Assembly: GCA_038317345.1 (NCBI GenBank)
Contig: JBBQBH010000007.1
Location: forward strand, 6,192 to 70,191
Reading direction: 5' to 3'
DNA length: 64,000 nt
From: Mayfieldus sp038317345
Lineage (GTDB): Bacteria > Actinomycetota > Thermoleophilia > Solirubrobacterales > 70-9
Positions 51,078-58,574 of the stretch are shown piece by piece. Under the pieces are notes generated by a model, which was not told the origin of the DNA, did no database searches, and saw only the letters and a list, made by a program, of their open reading frames with translations. Every line of letters starts with the position of its first letter. Position 1 is the first letter of the stretch. The position numbers were made by a program, and so were the translations under genes.

Positions 51078-51307
51078 GCCGCCCTTCCGCTCTCGCGGCG
51101 GGCGGCCAGGAAGGTGTCGACGTCGCGCGGGTCAATTCGCCGCGAGCCGCCCAGCTTGTAGGAGACAAGCTCACCGCGGCGGATCCAGGTGCGGACGGTG
51201 CGGTCCGACACCGCGAGGTACTCGGCGAGCGTGCGCTCGGTGAAGAAGGCGCTGACTTTGGTGGCGGGCGCCAGCTCGAGCTGGCCGTGGCGGACGATCG
51301 CGGGCAT
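51074..51307 (-). CDS. excisionase / MerR-type helix-turn-helix protein
   Basis: 77 residues with a winged helix-turn-helix: 'FFTERTLAEYLAVSDRTVRT', 'WIRRGELVSYKLGGSRRIDP', 'RDVDTFLAARR'. This is the HTH_17/excisionase domain that directs integrase toward excision. Its stop overlaps the integrase start. The bipartite promoter-like motif lies 16 bases upstream of its ATG. Confidence 0.88.
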   Translation of the reverse strand: MPAIVRHGQLELAPATKVSAFFTERTLAEYLAVSDRTVRTWIRRGELVSYKLGGSRRIDPRDVDTFLAARRESGRAA

Positions 51308-51323
51308 TACGCTTCGCCCCCTA

Positions 51324-51349
51324 TGTCCGCAAAAAGCGCGATTTGCCTC
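51324..51349 (-). promoter_or_regulatory. bipartite motif GAGGCA-N14-CGGACA (copy 1)
   Basis: Minus strand: GAGGCA, 14 bases, CGGACATAGG, then xis ATG 16 bases on. Identical hexamers with identical spacing occur at 60193-60218 and 63523-63548, each next to a mobile-element gene start. Spacing and placement fit -35/-10 elements of a dedicated sigma factor, or a two-part operator. Confidence 0.65.
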
Positions 51350-51403
51350 GCTGATTTCGGCCAAACCCGGTCCCACGGGGAGATGAGACGCCAGCGTGGC
51401 GAA

Positions 51404-51970
51404 CTAGCCCCTGCCCTCCGCCAGCCGCCGGCGCAGCTCGGCGCGCCCTTCGGCGATCGAGCGGTTGACCTTCGTGTAGGTCCACCCGGTCAGCTGGCAA
51501 ATCTCGGCGTAGCTGTAGCCCGTGCCGAACAGCCACAGCGCCTGTCGCTGGTCGGGCTTCAGAGCCGCGAGAGCTCGCCGGCGCTCCTCGAACAACTCCT
51601 GGGAGCAGACGCGCTCCTCGGGAGGGCAGCCATCGCTGGGGATCGTTTCGTTCAGCGCTTGGCGGTCAGCCTCACGCGCTGGCGCGTCGAGGCTCAGCTC
51701 GCGACTGCGGCAGGCACGTCGGCGAATCGCCCACGCCTCGCGCTTAACGGTCGTATAGAGCCAAGGCAGAGGCTTCCAGCGACCGTCGTAGCGCTCCAGG
51801 AAGAGTAGGTATGCGCGCTGGAGCGCGTCCTCAGCGTCCTCGGGTAGCTCGGCGTGTTTGCGCGCCTGGTGACGGAGCAGCTGGTCGGAACTCCGAAGGA
51901 GAGCCTCTAAAAGCCGAGCGTTTCGGTCGCGTTGACGAGGTCCTGCGGCTGACTTCGGCTGGGCGTCCAT
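51404..51970 (-). CDS. element-encoded sigma-70-family RNA polymerase sigma factor
   Basis: 188 residues from ATG 51970 (GTG 51988 possible). A sigma region 2-like stretch ('LPEDAEDALQRAYLLFLERY', 'WLYTTVKREAWAIRRRACR') is followed by a region 4 helix-turn-helix ('LAALKPDQRQALWLFGTGYS', 'YAEICQLTGWTYTKVNRSIA', 'EGRAELRRRL'). No anti-sigma gene is adjacent. It lies upstream of xis-int on the same strand; element 2 has a clear paralogue at 57858. Likely directs polymerase to element promoters. Confidence 0.85.
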   Translation of the reverse strand: MDAQPKSAAGPRQRDRNARLLEALLRSSDQLLRHQARKHAELPEDAEDALQRAYLLFLERYDGRWKPLPWLYTTVKREAWAIRRRACRSRELSLDAPAREADRQALNETIPSDGCPPEERVCSQELFEERRRALAALKPDQRQALWLFGTGYSYAEICQLTGWTYTKVNRSIAEGRAELRRRLAEGRG

Positions 51971-51972
51971 GT

Positions 51973-52016
51973 GGGCGGCCAACCGCACGGCTTTGCCGTG
52001 CCAACATTGGCCGCCC
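51973..52016. promoter_or_regulatory. nested perfect inverted repeats in the sigma gene leader
   Basis: Outer arms GGGCGGCCAA (51973-51982) and TTGGCCGCCC (52007-52016) enclose an inner stem GCACGGC-TTT-GCCGTGC (51985-52001). On the sigma transcript this would form a long two-tier hairpin ending two bases before the ATG, hiding the ribosome site. Possible translational control or regulator-binding palindrome; the GTG at 51988 lies inside it. Confidence 0.6.
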
Positions 52017-52362
52017 GGCGCCCAGCCGAGTGCGACGCAGGGTCGCTACGCACCGAAGGTCAAACGGTTTGCGATTCAGGCACGAATTGGGGGCTCCACC
52101 GGAGGGTGCATAGTGTGTCGGTGGTCGAGGTTGGGGGCTAGGTGACGCTAGGAGGGAGCGCCATCTTTGGGTTCTGAGTACGGATGAGACCCTTGCGAAT
52201 GGCTGAACTCTTCGAAGGAGATCGATCTATCGGCTGGAGGGGTGATTCCGAGGCGTTGATTGGCGAAAGGGTCCTCGACGGAATCAAGTTCGCCGCCTGA
52301 CTACCTTTCGCGCGGAGCGGGGCGTGCTGATATCACCCCCAGTGTTGTGAAGGAAGACGTTT
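52017..52362. other. gene-poor stretch with a shared 29-bp block
   Basis: No convincing gene. It contains a block (catagtgtgtcgg... at 52109-52137) repeated almost exactly at 63566-63596 upstream of the element 2 relaxase. A 38-codon open frame (52184-52300) has no recognisable features and a weak start. It separates the leftward sigma-xis-int unit from the rightward cargo, so both promoters should be here. Confidence 0.5.
52109..52137. repeat. conserved intergenic block, copy 1
   Basis: catagtgtgtcgg, one variable base, gg, tcgaggttggggg. The copy at 63566 differs by a T/C change and one inserted base. The two have the same orientation. On the minus strand it reads CCCCCAACCTCGA...CCGACACACTATG, which could be a promoter or a binding site shared by the two elements. 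Confidence 0.6.
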
Positions 52363-52881
52363 CTGGAACAAATCGTCGACGACTACCTGAAGTTCCAGGG
52401 GTTCTTTACCGCGCACAACATTCCATTTGGGCCTAGCAAAGGTGATCGCGGCTACGAGGCCAAGCAGGATTCGGTGCACTCCGACATTGACGTCATGGGC
52501 GTGCACCCCCACCGCAGGGGCGTGCACCGCGTAATCGTCGTTAGCTGCAAGGCCTGGCAGCGGGGGTTCAACGCCACTGGAATCCTTGAACAGCTCCACG
52601 AGACGAGGCCAAACTCAAAGCGAGCGCGATGGCGACAGTTTCGCGAGCTTTGGCAGCCGAAATGGAGTGCTGCATTTCGACGTGAGGTCAGAAAGCGCAC
52701 TGGGGCAACGCGCTTCAGCTACCGGATTGCGGTGACTCGCCTTCGTGGGGATCCTTCGGCATGGGGCAAGGACGCCAGAATTAGGAGGAACCTGCCCGGC
52801 TGCGACGTTGGTTTCTTGACTCTCGAGGAGATGTGGGCGGAAGTGCTTGAACTTCAGGGGGCTCCCCAGCCGTCTTGTTGA
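52363..52881 (+). CDS. Mrr-like PD-(D/E)XK nuclease
   Basis: 172 residues. A stop at 52348 limits the frame; GAAGGAAG at 52349 precedes CTG 52363, the best start although non-standard (GTG 52474 would lose the catalytic start). 'EQIVDDYLKFQGFF' is followed by 'HSDIDVMGVHPHRRGVHRVI' and 'VVSCKAWQRGF': Asp 41/43 and Lys 63 match the D...(E/x)xK core of Mrr/NERD-type nucleases with Cys in place of the Glu. First gene of a rightward three-gene set. Confidence 0.6.
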   Translation: MEQIVDDYLKFQGFFTAHNIPFGPSKGDRGYEAKQDSVHSDIDVMGVHPHRRGVHRVIVVSCKAWQRGFNATGILEQLHETRPNSKRARWRQFRELWQPKWSAAFRREVRKRTGATRFSYRIAVTRLRGDPSAWGKDARIRRNLPGCDVGFLTLEEMWAEVLELQGAPQPSC

Positions 52882-52950
52882 GCATCCTCTTCGTCCCCCA
52901 AACGACTCTTGCCCAGGGCTGGACCGGCCGAGCACGTAGCCTTCGGATTC

Positions 52951-55185
52951 ATGAGCTTGGACCCGGATGATCACTCCTTTTTGAGCCCGGATTCGCTAGC
53001 TGACAGTGCATCCGTTCCGGACAGCGAGAAGTTCTCGATTGGCCTCACGTTCATCGGGGTCGAGTGCCCTGCCTGCGGCCAAATCTGCGATCCAGGCGTA
53101 TGCCCGGCCTGCGGCGCGGGTGTCCCTGCTGTTGAGATGGCGGATGAGCTGACACATGCACGGACAAAGGCGCTCGGTCCTCTCGCGGCAGAGGCGCGAG
53201 ATCTCCTGGAGTCATTCGACACGCTGCCGAAGGGAAGGGTCCCTGTGACGCTCGATCAGTTCGTCGCATGCGTCGACGATTCGGAACTTTTCTCTCTCGT
53301 TGGACAGGTCGGCAAACTGGGCCACAGCCTTGGGCAACTCGACCTCGACGATCCGAAGATCGTCGGTTCACGGGCACGTCAAGCAGTCATCGAAGGGCTG
53401 GAACAGGTGCGCGCGTTGCGCGAGATCGCAACTGAGCTGTGTGCCTTCGAGCCCGGGGGCCCAGCCGAAGAGTTCCAAGCACTAGCGGTTGAGTCCGGCC
53501 GCCATGGCGCGCGGATCGTCAATGCCCTGTTGCGCGCTGTGACCGCTCAGACGATTGCTGACGGCCGCGACGCCCAGGCCGAGCTACAGGATCTTCTCTC
53601 TGAGTTTCCTGCGATTGAGAGGAGCGCAGCACTAAGGCCCAAACTCGACGACTGGGCCGTTCCAGACGACGATGGCAGGATCGCCCTAGCACTCGGCCGT
53701 GAAGGCCAGTTCACAGATGAGTTCGGCTTGCTTGTTCCCGATCGGATCTTTGCTGCCTACTCGGAGGAGGACCAGCCGCTTGAGGCGCTCGGCCGGGCTG
53801 GCGCCCATTACTTCCAGCGCACCCTAGGGCCTGCTGCGGTCTCCGCCAGCGGCGCTGCAGCAATCCTCGCGCTACCCGCGGTCAATATGGCAACGCTTGA
53901 CCGTCCGCTGCTCGCTCACCGTGTCGCGCGCCTCTTGTACGACCTCCTCGGTCGGGCGTGGGCCAGAGATTCGGCCAATGTCCGACTCCTATTCGAGCGG
54001 GTGACCGATCAAGCTCCGACGATCCTTTCGGCCAGCTCGCGGATTCAGAAGAGCTTTCGACTCATTTTGCTGGGGGCCGAGATGGGCGAGGCTGACGATG
54101 AGGCCGCAGTCGCGCAAGCGATGACGGCTTACCGGGAGGTCGCGGAGACTGCCTATCGGACGCTTGGCTCGATGATTCTCGATCTCGAGCGCCTCCTCTC
54201 TGGCGTGCCGGTGTCTCATGCTGCCGATGCTCCAACGCTCGGACCGCTGGTCGAGCAGCTGGCATCGGCAACGGAACATGTGGCTCGCGAGCTAGCCACG
54301 GCTTGCGATGGCGACCTCCGCAACGCCGGAGCCCACTCCCAGTATCGCTGGGACGCTGAAGCTGAAGAGATACACGATGTCAAGACCGGGCAACGCTGGA
54401 ACTTGGCGACGCTCTCGAACCGAATGGACTCGCTCGTCGCAGCGGTAGCTGGCGCTGATGCTGCCTGGAGTTGCTTTGTCGTTGCTCGAGACCTTGAAAT
54501 AGAGCAGCCCTCGTGGGTCGCTGATGGAAGCGCCCCGGAAGCGGTTCAATTGGTGGCAAGCCTGTCGTTCGGCGTGCGTGGTCTGGTGATCAGCGAAGTG
54601 CGCGACGGCGGCGCAACCGTCGTTGTTGAGCCACCCGATCTCGTCGATACATCTTTGGTTGGGCCATTGGCTTCGATGTCGACAGTGGTCCGCGGGGCGA
54701 CGAGCTATCGGCTCGTTAGCTCCGTCGACGACACGATCCTGCTTGAAATCGATGCGCAGATCGTTGCGCAGGCGCGCGACGCCACCAGCGAGCTCAAGGA
54801 TCTGATGGTTCTCGAGACAACGCTGAGCGCGATGATCAACGGTGGGCAAGACAGGCTGGAAGCCGTGGCGCAAATCGCAGCCGTGATGACCAAAGTTGTC
54901 GCGGTCTCATCTATGCAGGAGCTCAGCACCGACCAGAGTTCATTGGCATTTACCAGGGTCCGGCATCGACTGGAATACGCAAGCAACCTTTGCTCTCGCT
55001 GGAACGCGACGAATACAGAGCTCGATCGTCTCCGCCGACGCCTCGACGAAGCAGTTGCCAGCGCCCGCATGGCGCCCCGTGATCGGGGCGCCCTTGAGCG
55101 CTTCGTCGCCCAAGTGCGTGGCCTGGTCGATTGGGCGGAAACTCAAGGCGTTTCTTGGCCGCCTTCGCTGCGACGTCAAGTCTGA
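52951..55185 (+). CDS. large zinc-ribbon protein with an HEPN-like RxxxxH motif
   Basis: 744 residues, mostly alpha-helical, family not recognised. A zinc ribbon lies at Cys 39, 42, 51 and 54 (ECPACGQICDPGVCPACG). At residues 457-462 'LRNAGAHSQYRWDAEAEEIH' contains R-x4-H, the catalytic signature of HEPN ribonucleases, with the typical following hydrophobic/aromatic residues. The C-terminal quarter is predicted coiled coil. HEPN RNases are common effectors in abortive-infection, CRISPR and toxin systems. No membrane segments. TTG 52909 is an alternative start. A helical match to R-x4-H alone is weak evidence. Confidence 0.6.
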   Translation: MSLDPDDHSFLSPDSLADSASVPDSEKFSIGLTFIGVECPACGQICDPGVCPACGAGVPAVEMADELTHARTKALGPLAAEARDLLESFDTLPKGRVPVTLDQFVACVDDSELFSLVGQVGKLGHSLGQLDLDDPKIVGSRARQAVIEGLEQVRALREIATELCAFEPGGPAEEFQALAVESGRHGARIVNALLRAVTAQTIADGRDAQAELQDLLSEFPAIERSAALRPKLDDWAVPDDDGRIALALGREGQFTDEFGLLVPDRIFAAYSEEDQPLEALGRAGAHYFQRTLGPAAVSASGAAAILALPAVNMATLDRPLLAHRVARLLYDLLGRAWARDSANVRLLFERVTDQAPTILSASSRIQKSFRLILLGAEMGEADDEAAVAQAMTAYREVAETAYRTLGSMILDLERLLSGVPVSHAADAPTLGPLVEQLASATEHVARELATACDGDLRNAGAHSQYRWDAEAEEIHDVKTGQRWNLATLSNRMDSLVAAVAGADAAWSCFVVARDLEIEQPSWVADGSAPEAVQLVASLSFGVRGLVISEVRDGGATVVVEPPDLVDTSLVGPLASMSTVVRGATSYRLVSSVDDTILLEIDAQIVAQARDATSELKDLMVLETTLSAMINGGQDRLEAVAQIAAVMTKVVAVSSMQELSTDQSSLAFTRVRHRLEYASNLCSRWNATNTELDRLRRRLDEAVASARMAPRDRGALERFVAQVRGLVDWAETQGVSWPPSLRRQV

Positions 55186-55235
55186 GTCCAACAGGGCGCT
55201 TTGAACGGTGCTCCCGCTACGCGGACGTGGGTACG

Positions 55236-56444
55236 GTGAGGCTTGTGACCTGGGTTCCAGAGACCGAAGCGGATATCCAGAAGGCGCTCGAGAATCGGCT
55301 GCTGGAGGAAGGTGCTGCGTTCGAGGCTAAGCGGGAGCTGCCGCAGCCGGGCAATAACGCATCGATCGCGGAGGCCATCTGTGCGCTCAGCGTCAACGGG
55401 GGATTGCTCCTGTACGGGATCACCGGGGATGACGCGAGCCGACCCGATCAGCTTTCTCCGATTGGCCTTGAGGGGGCTGCCGAGCGTGTCGACCTTGTCG
55501 CCCAGACTGCGATCGCGGAGCCCATCGTCGTGGAAACCATCTCGATTCCCAGCGCCGAGGATGCCAGTCTCGGCTACCTCGCCGTGGTCGTGCCTGCGTC
55601 GGATCGGAGCCCACATATGGTCACGCTTGGAGGCAAGAACGTCTATTGGGGGCGTGGCGCAACTGGCAAACGTCGGCTCAACGAGCGCGAAGTAGCAGAG
55701 CTATACGCCCGCCGGGAAGTGTCGGAACGTGATCAGCGCGAGACGCTGATCGATGCGAGCGCGGCGTGCCCGTTTGCGGACGCGGCGAACCCCGAGGGTC
55801 CCGTCGTGACACTGACTGCTGTATCCCGACTTCTCCCGTACCCCGGGGCTCGAACCGTTGCCCGAGCAGTAGGCAACGCTGACGAAGAGGAGTTCGTGCG
55901 CGCCCTGAGCGTCGCTGCGCAGACCGTGGACCCGTACCCAGATCAAGGCGACCGCGCGATCAGCGACGCGTTTCGGGCGAGTCGCCATGGCCCAGACACG
56001 TGGGTATTGAACGGGGGATCAGAGCCGGACGACCTTCACCAAGTGCGGCTTGAGGCGAAAGCGGACGGAGCCCTGCGCCTGTGGCAACGACCACTGGCGC
56101 ACGAGCATCGCGGCCGCGCACTACTACTTGAACGTAGTGTGATCCGTGCCATATGTCAGTTCGTCGGCGTTGCCGCGCACATCTCGGTCGCGGCTGGATT
56201 TGGCGGGTCGCTCGAGGTTGGTGTTCATCTTGCAGGGCTGCGGGGCCTAGTCGGGGCGTCGATCTCGGGTCCCTCGGTAATCGCAAGACCAACGCCATAC
56301 ACGCTGGATAGCTATGAGCGCTTCGCAACGCGGCCGGTTCGAGCGCTGCACCAAGAGCGAAACGAAATGGTTAGCGAATTGGTGGCGCCGCTGTTCTCAG
56401 TGGTGAGTCTTCGGGGTTATCAACCCTTTGAAGATGCACGCTGA
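55236..56444 (+). CDS. AlbA_2 (Schlafen-type) domain protein
   Basis: 402 residues from GTG 55236 (GTG 55245 equally good). The N-terminal ~180 residues fit the AlbA_2/divergent-AAA domain: 'LEEGAAFEAKRELPQPGNNA', 'SIAEAICALSVNGGLLLYGI', 'YLAVVVPASDRSPHMV', 'NVYWGRGATGKRRLNEREVA'. Related bacterial Schlafen-like proteins bind nucleic acid or cleave tRNA in phage defence. The rest is an unassigned helical/beta region. Fifty bases separate it from the HEPN-like gene, so they are likely co-transcribed. Confidence 0.75.
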   Translation: MRLVTWVPETEADIQKALENRLLEEGAAFEAKRELPQPGNNASIAEAICALSVNGGLLLYGITGDDASRPDQLSPIGLEGAAERVDLVAQTAIAEPIVVETISIPSAEDASLGYLAVVVPASDRSPHMVTLGGKNVYWGRGATGKRRLNEREVAELYARREVSERDQRETLIDASAACPFADAANPEGPVVTLTAVSRLLPYPGARTVARAVGNADEEEFVRALSVAAQTVDPYPDQGDRAISDAFRASRHGPDTWVLNGGSEPDDLHQVRLEAKADGALRLWQRPLAHEHRGRALLLERSVIRAICQFVGVAAHISVAAGFGGSLEVGVHLAGLRGLVGASISGPSVIARPTPYTLDSYERFATRPVRALHQERNEMVSELVAPLFSVVSLRGYQPFEDAR

Positions 56445-56484
56445 ACAGCGCCTACCTCGCTGCCGATTTCGCAGCGGCGGTCAC

Positions 56485-56515
56485 GAGACCACGAAATGAG
56501 ACCAGGATGAGACCA
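56485..56515. repeat. GAGACCA direct repeats beside the second attachment site
   Basis: GAGACCA occurs at 56485, 56498 and 56509 (spacing 13 and 11). Near the other end of element 1 it occurs at 45952, with a near-copy 11 bases on (45963). On the far side of the att core, a GGAACCA pair at 56762 and 56774 may be the corresponding sites of element 2. They are candidate integrase arm-type sites. Confidence 0.45.
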
Positions 56516-56633
56516 CGACGTCGCGGAAACCTCCGGATAGGCATGGAGAGGGACGGAACGTCGGAATCGGGCCGACTCCCCGCATTCGGCTCTGCAATGG
56601 GAAGAACGCGGCGCCCTCAGGCGACAAGCGGAA

Positions 56634-56679
56634 CGCGCCCGACAGGATTCGAACCTGTGACCTTCGGTTTCGTAGACCG
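56634..56679 (-). repeat. attachment site copy 2: 3' half of tRNA-Arg(ACG)
   Basis: Same 46-bp block as at 45858 with one base different: here the T-stem is ACAGG...CCTGT and fully paired. The 5' half of a tRNA is again missing. This copy would be the junction between elements 1 and 2. Confidence 0.82.
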
Positions 56680-56802
56680 TGGCCGCGAGGAGCGCTCAGC
56701 GCGATTTGGCTCTGTAGAGCGGTTTTAGGTGCCCCTAAGTGCTCTCAGTTTTGCTCAAAACGGAACCACGAATGGAACCACGGGACCAACGAACGGGAAT
56801 GC

Positions 56803-57489
56803 TTAGGCGAGCTTGAGCGATACGACGAGGCGCTCGGCGATCTCGCGCAGCTTGTCCGGTGTCAGCTTAGCGGGGCGCGGCGAGCGCGGCGGCTGAGGAT
56901 CGATGTCCTCATGAAGCAGCGAGTACAGGTGGCCCGCCACGACCGACCCGCCCGGGACCTCCACCTCCCACTTGCTGCGCCACTTGCGTCCCTTGCTGGT
57001 CAGACGCACGCCTGCGGAGTAAATGGTCGTTGGCCGCGAGTTCCAATCGTCGTCGCTGAGCAGGCAGTACATCTTGTTCTGCGAAAGGTTCGCAAGCTCG
57101 GCGTAGCGCACCTGACCCTGCCGCGGCCACCATTCGCTGCGCGGATTGATCGGTTGGCGGGGTCCGGCTTCGTTTAGCAACTGGGCGATGTCCAGATAGA
57201 CCCGCACACCGATGCGGATCCGAGTTAGGGCCTTGCGCTCACAGACGCCGCGATCTTCGCCCAGCGACTCATGCAACACGTTTTGGACGCGGGTGCAGTC
57301 GGCGACGAGCTGATCGTCGAGTTCCACCCGCACGTTTCCGCTCGCCGTGCCTGGCTCGCGATAGACCGGGACGATGACCGCGTCACGGGTGCGTACGTTC
57401 CAGTCGTCCTCGCTGAGGACTACGGCAGCCTCGGCGCGAGCGCCTGCAAGAACGAAGTCGTAGACGTGGCCCCAGGCCGGGGAGCTCAA
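56803..57489 (-). CDS. MazF/PemK-like toxin with two repeated domains
   Basis: 228 residues from TTG 57489, which overlaps the antitoxin stop as TTGA. Two similar halves are visible: 'AAVVLSEDDWNVRTRDAVIV' + 'PVYREPG...VRVELDD' and, after about 125 residues, 'MYCLLSDDDWNSRPTTIYSA' + 'GVRLTSKGRKWRSKWEVEV'. Both follow the MazF pattern (VVLS-x-D-x-WN, then strand, then VRVEL). The usual PemK 'dqvrtvd' appears as 'VADCTRVQNV' in the first half only, so the second may be a degenerate copy. MazF toxins are mRNA/tRNA endonucleases. The C-terminal 30 residues are basic and helical. Confidence 0.65.
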   Translation of the reverse strand: MSSPAWGHVYDFVLAGARAEAAVVLSEDDWNVRTRDAVIVPVYREPGTASGNVRVELDDQLVADCTRVQNVLHESLGEDRGVCERKALTRIRIGVRVYLDIAQLLNEAGPRQPINPRSEWWPRQGQVRYAELANLSQNKMYCLLSDDDWNSRPTTIYSAGVRLTSKGRKWRSKWEVEVPGGSVVAGHLYSLLHEDIDPQPPRSPRPAKLTPDKLREIAERLVVSLKLA

Positions 57490-57749
57490 AGAATGCCCGC
57501 GTCGATTGCGCGCTGATTGGCAGCGCGGATCGCCTCGAGATGATCATCATCGGCGCCGATCGCCTCGTAGGCAGCGATCTTCTCCTCGCGCTCGTGCTCC
57601 TCAAGCCAGCGGCGATAGCCATAGATCGCCCAAGCTTCAGCCCGGCGGGAGATCGGCGCTCTTTCCTCCTCGACAAGGCCGGCTTCCCGAGCAGCGTCGA
57701 TCGCCTCGTCGAGCAGGGCGGAACGGGTCATGTAGATGCGATTGCTCAT
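57486..57749 (-). CDS. antitoxin-like partner of the MazF-like toxin
   Basis: 87 residues from ATG 57749, AGGAG nine bases before. 'MSNRIYMTRSALLDEAIDAA' followed by helical, highly charged sequence ('YRRWLEEHEREEKIAAYEAI'). The short N-terminal part could be a dimerising DNA-binding segment and the acidic helix a toxin-binding tail, but no known antitoxin fold is certain. Located directly upstream of, and coupled to, the toxin, in the classic antitoxin-first order. Confidence 0.6.
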   Translation of the reverse strand: MSNRIYMTRSALLDEAIDAAREAGLVEEERAPISRRAEAWAIYGYRRWLEEHEREEKIAAYEAIGADDDHLEAIRAANQRAIDAGIL

Positions 57750-57857
57750 CTCTCGTGCTCCTGGGGGGGAGCATAGCACGGTGCAGATTGAGGTGCAAGA
57801 TAGGTGCATCGCTCCCGACCGCGCCAAACTCGGATAGCCGGCGCCAGCGCAGGGGGA

Positions 57858-58448
57858 TCATTCATCGCGCCGCAGCTCTCGCAGGCGGGCTCGTCCCTCG
57901 CTCAGGCATCGATTGACTTTCGTGTGGGACCAGCCGGTCAGCGCCTGGATCTCGGCGTAGCTCAGTCCGATCGCCAGGAGGCTGAGGGCGCGGCGCTGAT
58001 CGGGCTTCAGCTCGGCGAAGTGAACCCGAAACTCAAGACAGCTCTCGCTCCGAAGGGTCGCCTCGGATAGGTCGGCGCTGGCGTCGTGGAGAAGCTCAAT
58101 CGGCTCGCGCGGCTCGCCATCGGCCGCCGCGATGATCGGGCCGATCTCATGAGCCGCACGCGCGCTGGCGCGCCGCGCGCGAGCCCAGCCGGCCCGCTTC
58201 ACCGTGGTCGTCAGCCATTTGACGGGATAGTCGGGGTCGGAGTCGACCGTGGGATCGAAGTGGCGCAGGAAGCTCTCAAGGGCATCGTGCAGGGCGTCCT
58301 CGGCCTCGCCGGGCGGTGAGTTGAGCTTGGCGACGCGGTGCAACTGGGCTGCGGAGGTTCGCAGCACGCGCTCCAGAATCGCTCCGCGGCGCTCTGCGGT
58401 GTCGGGTCGGTGGCCTTCGCTTCTGCTCCGGGTTGGCTGGGTGAGCAT
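57858..58448 (-). CDS. element-encoded sigma-70-family sigma factor
   Basis: 196 residues from ATG 58448. 'SPPGEAEDALHDALESFLRH', 'VKWLTTTVKRAGWARARRAS' (region 2-like) and 'FAELKPDQRRALSLLAIGLS', 'YAEIQALTGWSHTKVNRCLS', 'EGRARLRELRRDE' (region 4). The match to the element 1 sigma factor in the last 55 residues is strong (ELKPDQR-AL, G-SYAEI-LTGW--TKVNR-L-EGRA-LR). It follows the integrase in the leftward unit. Confidence 0.85.
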   Translation of the reverse strand: MLTQPTRSRSEGHRPDTAERRGAILERVLRTSAAQLHRVAKLNSPPGEAEDALHDALESFLRHFDPTVDSDPDYPVKWLTTTVKRAGWARARRASARAAHEIGPIIAAADGEPREPIELLHDASADLSEATLRSESCLEFRVHFAELKPDQRRALSLLAIGLSYAEIQALTGWSHTKVNRCLSEGRARLRELRRDE

Positions 58449-58574
58449 GGGCGAGCAAATGCACGCCCTGCGTGCCACCGTCACGAGCCCCTCGCTCAGC
58501 CAAGCCGAGCAGAAAGATGCGGTCGAGATCCGAGGCCTGGCGGGCCGAGAGCGTGGCGGGAGTTCGGTTGGTCC

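Larger units (their letters stand above)
45858..56679. mobile_element. integrative element 1 (decaying), at tRNA-Arg
   Basis: Bounded by the two direct tRNA-Arg 3'-half repeats. It contains a sigma factor, excisionase and a tyrosine integrase now split by inversion, plus nuclease-type cargo and an HEPN/AlbA_2 cassette. GAGACCA direct repeats occur near both ends (45952, 45963; 56485, 56498, 56509), as expected for integrase arm sites. The parallel order of sigma, xis and int genes in element 2 shows that the two are relatives. No relaxase is present here. Confidence 0.75.

Noticed and set aside
52184..52300. 38-codon open frame between the sigma gene and the Mrr-like nuclease
   Set aside because: Start codon has no clear ribosome site and the peptide has no distinctive feature; too short to support.
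52951..55185. SMC/Lamassu-type ATPase
   Set aside because: The helical, coiled-coil look suggested it, but no Walker A or ABC signature is present.
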